From positions 1-6,849 of the forward strand of contig JBCBIX010000129.1 in assembly GCA_038523965.1 (NCBI GenBank): DNA of 6,849 nucleotides, read 5' to 3'. The stretch is from JAJRXG01 sp038523965. Its GTDB lineage: Bacteria > Bacteroidota > Bacteroidia > Chitinophagales > Saprospiraceae. Positions 6,101 to 6,849 of the stretch are shown here, piece by piece; the stretch's first letter is position 1, and every line of letters starts with the position of its first letter. The notes beneath the pieces were generated by a model, which had not been told where the DNA came from, did not search any database, and was given only the letters and a program-made list of their open reading frames with translations. The translations under genes and the position numbers were made by a program.

Positions 6101-6402
6101 TCCTCAGCAGTAACGGTGAGAATAGCTCCACCAGAAGCAACTGGGATAACAAGTGCATCACCCTCAGGGTTGGCCTGCGTAGGTGCTAAGGCGTATAGCC
6201 CTGAAGACAAATCTTGAAGAATCTCTGTCCTCTCAAGTCGATGTTCCTCACTATTGAGATCGCTCAGGTCAGGGATAACGGACGATCTCGTCTGGGAGAA
6301 TGTGGTCAATCCAAGGAGGAAGAACAGTAGTGTTAGCGAATATTCCCGAAGGACCGATCGCTTGAACACTCCAGAATAATAAGCAAGTGGAGAAACTCTC
6401 AT
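1..6402 (-). CDS. Giant multidomain secreted adhesin-like protein (3'-truncated by window edge)
   Basis: One open frame of 2134 codons runs from ATG at 6402 to base 1 with no stop; the protein continues beyond the window. Seen in order: signal peptide (1-36), choice-of-anchor A-like region (80-210), two unassigned beta-rich segments (225-493), a Cys-containing beta module (494-613), a split Ig/PKD-like domain enclosing an unassigned domain and a C-type lectin-like domain (622-995), a split HYR repeat and an intact one (997-1361), two Ig/PKD-like domains (1362-1523), an SdrD B-like domain (1524-1676), two DUF11 units with acidic linkers (1677-1975) and SdrD B-like repeats (1977 onward). No enzyme motif was recognised. 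The lectin and adhesin-like modules suggest an exported surface or matrix protein that binds glycans, cells or surfaces; this role is inferred. The start at 6402 is preferred because it puts the signal peptide near the N-terminus. The leader is A-rich without a Shine-Dalgarno sequence, as is usual in Bacteroidota. No other gene is visible, so operon context is unknown. Confidence 0.93.
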   Translation of the reverse strand, partial: MRVSPLAYYSGVFKRSVLREYSLTLLFFLLGLTTFSQTRSSVIPDLSDLNSEEHRLERTEILQDLSSGLYALAPTQANPEGDALVIPVASGGAILTVTAEELSAYRTIEIQGDLTKENPIIVNVGDVGEYTWQVPEIHGLDESSAASVIWNFESITKLRLEGEHDSYGVVVAPLGHIVKSNAGTHYGRLMVSHVDQERGNIIDVAPAVTAIPQSTDKSRNLKTTSTDSPIDWSFTCTDGKSVDIVTYNLRKNAGSDDHDGVSANVHSVPVPNSGNVYQVAVEFVFKGSGSNPGSNFRVRANGEEYILNEQTVSGRSSNVWVLRGIIPGNPSSIDFIDDDTDKAQSVSLYIYRNNSSAGESRGFFTQYSGYNNVVCLEYDIPIDQFSNDTRDVVITIPFSEITNDGRTLKATAFTGTPGSNCESIPSGRISDTRTINGPNSSLPPSDATCCANVVTLTLQDVPANESKFTLQIDTRNGQQSWVLGSAVNIETSCIDPCDGAITGIYIYDEATDARVTGLPQLTNGTTIDASDLPSQYYIAAEVNGNITSVDLMLNGQSQTCENSAPYTWPAGANSDDESGWNGGVGQYSLSAKAYAQDDCAGAVCSELTVSFEIKEISCDDFSVDVGDDVTICVEEEVTLSAEVIGATQCDCCLRTVSNTDHCNRNENYVLWLDHEHYTGNNDLVWEECGDGSARLTGTATRGGTTFTIDITYTGFSETPPAGSPKENECGSTNSNDWVYYTGISGTLTSGNIVYTLSRRGPAFQLGNGANATSFGFGASGWFKAERNGHEVNGDINIMLSQSCSSGSSCSPQNLGAGVTYLGTFGNSNYYIKDEGDVSFSEARAFATGNGGNLPKIETPGENEWLASKLNGSIWLGLSDAQQEGTWRWHDNETAIYLNWADGEPNEGTHANNARMRPDGFWTDRNADEHFWAVVEIECGSQGGGGISSDVSYRWSNGATSSTITVSPSSTTTYSVTVTGCDGCEASDQVRVIVDGGFECPADITIECDQDPDPTVTGMPVLDCDPNAILTFEDETSGTCPLVITRTWTASVTRSIEDPCVPQEIAYWNFAGPNTGSLCGDFGGNPLAGNGVPATSIHDGFCTDLTVSPVRKDGKSSCVQGAFGGSKSGACVGGQDGSSFINNDNDITSFTVTFGGDDEGRLTGFTFYERGVHTNENFGNNFPPTKYGVRVLKNGAEIFKQVDVDVTADWSQEVFDFEGSSAFSYSGFTTFTIQLLGYAPSFDSDDDDKNIWELDEFRVFGCCGTATSNETIEFTCQQRITVNDTHAPTLVGVPGDVSLSCADDVPDVASVDAMDNCAFTTQFMADTTGNFPCSFVITRTWRVVDACNNEVSDSQIITVDNTTEANISIEAGEDAIICRGDQVMLEGSAAGGCGMYTYEWFDDNGASISTNQNIVVGEAGIYRLKVTDKNGCMSEKSIEIDIEELPEPEAGPDETICKGTSTSIGSDAVIPEWSYQWFIGDDAIPGATGSTLDVDPSATITYTLRVMTPQGCEGRDDITVNVERCGSIGSTVWADINNDGNIDAGEEGIEGVTITLLAPDDTELSTTLTDANGNYFFDDLMAMDYRIVIRSGDVPDAYPIVSGVTNNAENADANNNGSQNGGPGSLITTEVFTLTVGQEPTGVEETGANQDNTVGGGQDDEFDSFGDMTVDIGLRPAADLNLTKVVSDTRPNVGDVVTFTISITNEGPNEATSVQIEDIVPNGYSSITEVSSFGANAIGGEGTYSYSIPSISEGQSVDIVYTAVVEAPLAEVAYQNIAQITDVDQFDPDSTPNNGADNDGDGNIGSQDPDENQDLDDEDDGDDATVDPQIADLNLVKAVDDSTPSVGQEVTFTIIVTNDGPDAATGVEVTDDLPDGYENPRSSLGIVDGSTITWGDLEIAANSSVTLTFEATVVRPFVGVDYQNIAEVTMSDQFDPDSTPDNGADNDGDGSVGSQDPDETQDPDDEDDGDDASVVPSGTISGNVSEDTDNDDIGDQNLENITIILLDENGVEVARTITDADGNYRFEDVDFGQYTVVQDEGATGILSTDEDFVDVFDGDESDDGDANDGVLDQDDTIAVTLEPGEDDENNNFVEEQLGTISGVVLEDTDNDDIGDTPIEGVEVTLTDDDSGETFT
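115..474 (-). repeat. SdrD B-like repeat A, 120 residues (residues 1977-2096)
   Basis: GTISGNVSEDTDNDDIGDQN (1977-1996), LENITIILLDENG (1997-2009), TDADGNYRFEDVDFGQYTV (2017-2035) and an Asp-rich tail (2048-2087) with DGDESDDGDAND and EPGEDDENNNF. The opening is the Asp-rich 'G-x-V-x-E-D-T-D-N-D-D-I-G-D' variant of the SdrD B start; the fold has the 'TDxxGxYxF' strand. It is the first of at least two copies with a period of exactly 360 bases. Confidence 0.8.
478..915 (-). repeat. DUF11 repeat unit 2 with acidic linker (residues 1830-1975)
   Basis: ADLNLVKAVDDSTPSVGQEV (1830-1849), FTIIVTNDGPDAATGVEVTD (1851-1870), ITWGDLEIAANSSVTLTFEA (1891-1910) and YQNIAEVT (1921-1928) repeat the DUF11 pattern of unit 1. 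The acidic linker (1931-1971, DNA 490-612) again reads DQFDPDSTP, NGADNDGDG, GSQDPDE and DDEDDGDDAS. The DNA of the two linkers is nearly the same: 44 of 50 bases match between 564-613 and 1008-1057. That suggests a fairly recent tandem duplication or continued homogenisation. Confidence 0.85.
916..1374 (-). repeat. DUF11 repeat unit 1 with acidic linker (residues 1677-1829)
   Basis: ADLNLTKVVSDTRPNVGDVV (1677-1696), FTISITNEGPNEATSVQIED (1698-1717), TYSYSIPSISEGQSVDIVYT (1742-1761) and YQNIAQIT (1773-1780) give the full DUF11 pattern ('D-L-x-L-T-K', 'V-G-x-x-V-x-F-T-I-x-x-x-N-x-G-P', 'N-x-A'). The unit ends in a strongly acidic linker (about 1783-1825, DNA 928-1056) with DNDGDG and DDEDDGDD, resembling calcium-binding Asp-rich loops. 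Unit 2 follows directly, at a period of 153 residues (459 bases). Confidence 0.85.
1375..1833 (-). other. SdrD B-like domain (residues 1524-1676)
   Basis: GSIGSTVWADINNDGNIDAG (1525-1544), then EEGIEGVTITLL (1545-1556), is the classic SdrD B-like start: a VW-x-D-x-N-x-D-G-x-x-D-x-G-E motif whose Asp and Asn side chains bind calcium in staphylococcal B domains. TDANGNYFFDDL (1568-1579) is the transthyretin-like 'D-x-x-G-x-Y-x-F-x-x-L' strand. A long Asn/Gly-rich loop (1604-1624) and a Gly/Asp-rich one (1653-1665) sit before the closing VDIGLRP strand (1669-1675). In staphylococci these domains act as rigid spacers. Confidence 0.8.
1834..2076 (-). other. Ig/PKD-like domain (residues 1443-1523)
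   Basis: Begins PEPEAGPDETICKGTSTSIG (1445-1464) and continues WSYQWFIGDD (1472-1481), TGSTLDVDPSATITYTLRVM (1487-1506) and GCEGRDDITVNV (1510-1521). The motifs 'A-G-P-D-x-T-I-C', 'Y-Q-W', 'L-x-V-x-P-x-x-T-x-T-Y-T-L' and 'G-C' mark it as the same repeat type as the previous domain, and it is joined to it with no linker. The Cys1456-to-Trp1476 spacing is 20 residues. Confidence 0.75.
2077..2319 (-). other. Ig/PKD-like domain (residues 1362-1442)
   Basis: AGEDAIICRGDQVMLEGSAA (1370-1389), GGCGMYTYEWFDDNG (1390-1404), ISTNQNIVVGEAGIYRLKV (1407-1425) and NGCMSEKSIEIDI (1429-1441) form a complete Bacteroidota Ig/PKD-like repeat. The conserved points are 'G-E-D-x-x-I-C', 'Y-E-W', 'G-x-Y-x-L-x-V-T-D' and 'N-G-C'. 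The spacing Cys1377 to Trp1399 is 22 residues, the normal value for this repeat type. It probably forms part of the stalk. Confidence 0.75.
2320..2604 (-). other. End of HYR repeat 1 and intact HYR repeat 2 (residues 1267-1361)
   Basis: IEFTCQQRITVNDTHAPTL (1271-1289) completes the interrupted HYR repeat ('C-x-x-x-I-T-V-N-D-T-x-A-P' is the classic end-and-link). HYR repeat 2 then runs GVPGDVSLSCADDVPDVASV (1291-1310), DNCAFTT (1314-1320), FPCSFVITRTWRVVDACNNE (1330-1349) and IITVDNTT (1355-1362). The two repeats share the C-P/G-D-x-(T/S)-x-x-C opening and the ITRTW strand. Repeat 2 is uninterrupted and serves as an internal reference for the insertion in repeat 1. Confidence 0.8.
2605..3240 (-). 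other. Unassigned beta-sandwich domain inserted into HYR repeat 1 (residues 1055-1266)
   Basis: Starting at EIAYWNFAGP (1063-1072), the segment has several Cys and Gly-rich turns (1078-1135), SFTVTFGG (1148-1155), LTGFTFYERG (1161-1170), YGVRVLKNG (1186-1194), FTIQLLGYAP (1230-1239) and ends with WELDEFRVFGCC (1251-1262). 'IAYWNF' at the start and 'LDEFRVFG' at the end bound a self-contained beta-sandwich, similar in style to the choice-of-anchor or carbohydrate-binding jelly rolls found in secreted bacterial proteins. A D-rich turn (DSDDDD, 1242-1247) may bind Ca2+. No named family was recognised, so any binding role is a guess. Confidence 0.55.
3241..3414 (-). other. HYR-like repeat 1, N-terminal part (residues 997-1054)
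   Basis: FECPADITIECDQDPDPTVT (997-1016) is the typical opening of a hyalin (HYR) repeat, followed by VLDCDPN (1020-1026), a FEDETSGTCP strand (1031-1040) and LVITRTWTASVTR (1041-1053). The ITRTW strand is the same as in the intact repeat that follows (1336-1340). After it, the expected 'DACGN' segment is missing and a foreign domain begins. HYR repeats are Ig-fold, extracellular and often adhesive. Confidence 0.75.
3418..3558 (-). other. C-terminal half of the split Ig/PKD-like domain (residues 949-995)
   Basis: After a Gly-rich linker (GSQGGGG, 939-945), the sequence resumes with VSYRWSNGATSSTITVSPSS (950-969), then TTYSVTVTGCDGCEASDQVR (971-990) and VIVDGG. This is the canonical second half of a Bacteroidota PKD/Ig-like repeat: 'Y-x-W-S-N-G', 'I-T-V-S-P', 'T-T-Y-x-V-T-V' and 'G-C-x-A-x-D-x-V-x-V'. 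Paired with residues 622-652 it makes one complete domain interrupted by about 300 residues. Confidence 0.75.
3589..3960 (-). other. C-type lectin-like domain (residues 815-938)
   Basis: The domain shows the CTLD order: strand YYIKDEGDVSFSEARAFA (829-846), where the first alpha helix follows the 'S-F-S-E-A' start; GGNLPKIETPGENEWLAS (850-867), matching 'G-G-x-L-x-x-I-x-x-x-x-E-N'; SIWLGLSD (872-879) in place of WIGL; EGTWRWHD (883-890); WADGEPNEG (899-907); GFWTD (919-923); and WAVVEIEC (931-938). The EPN tripeptide (903-905) is the calcium-site-2 motif associated in animal lectins with mannose-type ligands. The usual WND is WTD here, so one calcium ligand is changed. It is inserted within the split Ig/PKD-like domain and is the clearest binding module in the protein. 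Confidence 0.85.
3967..4446 (-). other. Unassigned inserted beta domain (residues 653-812)
   Basis: This is the first part of the material inserted into the Ig/PKD-like domain. It contains NYVLWLDHEHYTG (667-679), DGSARLTGTATRGG (690-703), FTIDITYTG (706-714), DWVYYTG (736-742), RRGPAFQLGNGAN (758-770), FGFGASGWF (774-782) and GDINIMLS (793-800). It is rich in aromatic and Gly residues and strongly beta in character. From memory, similar 'RGPAFQ..NGAN...GASGWF..GDIN' segments occur in other large Bacteroidota secreted proteins, but I cannot name a family. It could be a carbohydrate-binding or jelly-roll-like module; that is a guess. Confidence 0.5.
4447..4539 (-). other. N-terminal half of a split Ig/PKD-like domain (residues 622-652)
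   Basis: VDVGDDVTICVEEEVTLSAE (623-642) is the standard opening of a Bacteroidota Ig/PKD-like domain: a 'G-D-D-x-T-I-C' strand, then a 'V-T-L-S-A' strand. The next strand, ending in a 'Y-x-W' motif, should follow about 20 residues after the Cys, as in the two intact copies downstream (Cys1377 to Trp1399, Cys1456 to Trp1476). Here the sequence leaves the fold at a C-D-C-C cluster (649-652) and the matching strand resumes only at residue 951. Confidence 0.75.
4564..4923 (-). other. Bacteroidota-type beta module (residues 494-613)
   Basis: The segment runs from DPCDGAITGIYIYD, through TIDASDLPSQYYIAAEVNG and SVDLMLNG, to SAPYTWPAG, then VGQYSLSAKAYAQDDCAG and LTVSFEI. This series (a statement of a property, an NG turn, a TID..LP strand, a 'VDLMLNG' strand, an 'APYTW' strand and a final 'Y.L.A.AY' strand) is a recurring module in secreted Bacteroidota proteins, where it often lies beside Ig-like and lectin modules. 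Cys493, Cys497, Cys560, Cys599 and Cys604 could form disulfides. Its ligand is not known to me, and the family assignment is by pattern only. Confidence 0.5.
4924..5730 (-). other. Two beta-rich extracellular segments of unknown family (residues 225-493)
   Basis: Residues 225-360 start with WSFTCTDG and alternate short hydrophobic strands with polar turns (for example VYQVAVEFVF at 277-286 and VSLYIYRNN at 346-354), resembling a beta-sandwich. Residues 361-493 continue in the same style, with VVCLEYDIPI (373-382) and DVVITIPFS (391-399). A vicinal Cys pair (449-450) precedes strands VVTLTLQDVP (453-462) and FTLQIDT (468-474). I do not recognise a named family and assign no function. The segments could be carbohydrate-binding or purely structural. 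Confidence 0.5.
5773..6165 (-). other. Choice-of-anchor A-like adhesin domain (residues ~80-210)
   Basis: Residues 80-210 contain VIWNFESITKLRL (148-160), YGVVVAPLGHI (167-177) and GTHYGRLMV (183-191). This order (a WNF segment, then a G-x-x-x-AP segment, then a final G-x-x beta strand) is the hallmark of the choice-of-anchor A family, beta-helical adhesive domains of secreted bacterial proteins attached by varied C-terminal anchors. It is recognised from memory of the family pattern; only the C-terminal part of the domain is clearly matched. A short linker (residues 38-79) containing a charged EEHRLERTE stretch separates it from the signal peptide. Confidence 0.55.
6295..6402 (-). other. Sec signal peptide (residues 1-36)
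   Basis: The N-terminus has a long basic n-region (residues 1-20, with Arg2, Lys14, Arg15 and Arg19), a hydrophobic core LTLLFFLLGL (23-32) and a short polar end TTFSQ (33-37). Cleavage is most likely between Ser36 and Gln37; signal peptides ending in S/A followed by Gln are common in Bacteroidota. There is no lipobox Cys, so this is a type I signal rather than a lipoprotein. The n-region is longer than usual, and a GTG at codon 12 could be an alternative start giving a more typical length. Confidence 0.85.
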
Positions 6403-6849
6403 GAGTTTTGATTTGGTGGTGGTGGTCTGCTGGCCAGAGGCATAACAGTCCGAATAAAAAGTGCTGGTATTGCGCTGGGATCGCATTAACTGGTTCCCAT
6501 GATATACGTTAGAATCCGAAAAGGTGTAAAGGATAGACGCCCGACTATGGCAGTCTTCAGGTTCGGTGTTTGCCAAAGGACTACAGGTCCACAGCGTTAA
6601 CACTCGGGAGGGCGGTTTTATCATTTTCTCGGTCGGTTAACTAAATCAATGAATAGCTAACAATCTGTCTTCTCGGGGTCCAACAAAATTGCTAAAACGT
6701 TGACAGCTGACAGACCGAACCACACCTATTAGTGCAACTTAAAAATGACAGATACCTTACACTAATGGAATTATTACCAATTATACAGTAGGTAACACAT
6801 TACAAATAAACTACATATAATGTCCACCTCTCATGCAATGCGCAAAAAC
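6403..6849. other. Upstream intergenic region, no supported gene
   Basis: This stretch has no open frame with recognisable protein character. Just before the start at 6402, the minus-strand leader is A-rich (AAATCAAAACTC) with four ACC triplets (GGT repeats on the plus strand, 6415-6426) and no Shine-Dalgarno motif. The gene's own frame stays open upstream to 6636, with ATGs at 6486 and 6624. The outer part (about 6640-6849) is AT-rich and probably holds the promoter, but by eye there is no full TAnnTTTG element of the Bacteroidota type. A TGACAG direct repeat lies at 6701-6706 and 6708-6713. TATAAT-like hexamers at 6780-6785 (minus) and 6816-6821 (plus) lack convincing partner elements. Confidence 0.6.

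Noticed and set aside
2..6189. Many short plus-strand open frames of 60-103 codons across the window
   Set aside because: They lie opposite the continuous 2134-codon minus-strand frame and their translations are low-complexity Ser/Pro/Ile-rich strings without domain character: antisense shadows of the real gene.
6415..6426. GGT x4 microsatellite as a phase-variation tract
   Set aside because: Only four triplet units, outside the coding region, and length changes by three bases would not shift any frame.
6780..6785. Minus-strand TATAAT as promoter of the large gene
   Set aside because: The hexamer stands in AT-rich DNA, about 380 bases from the start codon, with no matching -35 at 16-18 bases and no TAnnTTTG element; too weak to call.
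6833..6849. Possible start of a divergent plus-strand gene (ATG at 6833 or 6838, the latter giving M-R-K-N) behind a TATAAT at 6816-6821
   Set aside because: Only four to five codons are visible and there is no good -35 or -33 element, so it cannot be supported from this window.

Overview
The window is almost entirely one gene: the first 2134 codons of a very large secreted protein on the minus strand. It starts near position 6402 and runs without a stop through position 1, so its C-terminus lies outside the window. Reading this frame by eye gave a coherent, domain-rich protein with no frameshift; codon 2134 ends exactly on base 1. All the short open frames in the other five frames over this region are shadows of it.

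The organism is most likely a Bacteroidota bacterium, plausibly of the Saprospiraceae/Lewinella type. The reasons are a signal peptide ending in FSQ, an A-rich leader with no Shine-Dalgarno sequence, and a combination of modules (HYR, PKD/Ig-like, SdrD B-like, DUF11) typical of giant surface or secreted proteins in that phylum. This is inference from architecture, not from a search.

Layout, N- to C-terminus (high to low coordinates): signal peptide (6295-6402); a region like the choice-of-anchor A adhesin domain (5773-6165); two unassigned beta-rich segments (4924-5730); a beta module of a type common in Bacteroidota secreted proteins (4564-4923); an Ig/PKD-like domain split by a roughly 300-residue insertion that holds an unassigned beta domain and a C-type lectin-like domain (3418-4539); a HYR repeat split by a roughly 216-residue insertion, followed by an intact HYR repeat (2320-3414); two Ig/PKD-like domains (1834-2319); an SdrD B-like domain (1375-1833); two DUF11 repeats, each ending in an Asp-rich linker (478-1374); and a 120-residue SdrD B-like repeat followed by the first 38 residues of another (1-474).

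The N-terminal half looks like a ligand- or glycan-binding head and the C-terminal half like a Ca-stabilised stalk. A secretion or anchoring domain (T9SS sorting domain or gliding-motility-type C-terminus) would be expected beyond the left edge but is not visible. The right-hand 447 bases (6403-6849) hold the upstream region with no supported gene; start choice is somewhat ambiguous because the frame stays open to 6636 with two more ATGs.

The most notable signal is the nested architecture: two neighbouring beta-sandwich domains are each interrupted by whole foreign domains, and intact copies of both domain types in the same protein show how much has been inserted.
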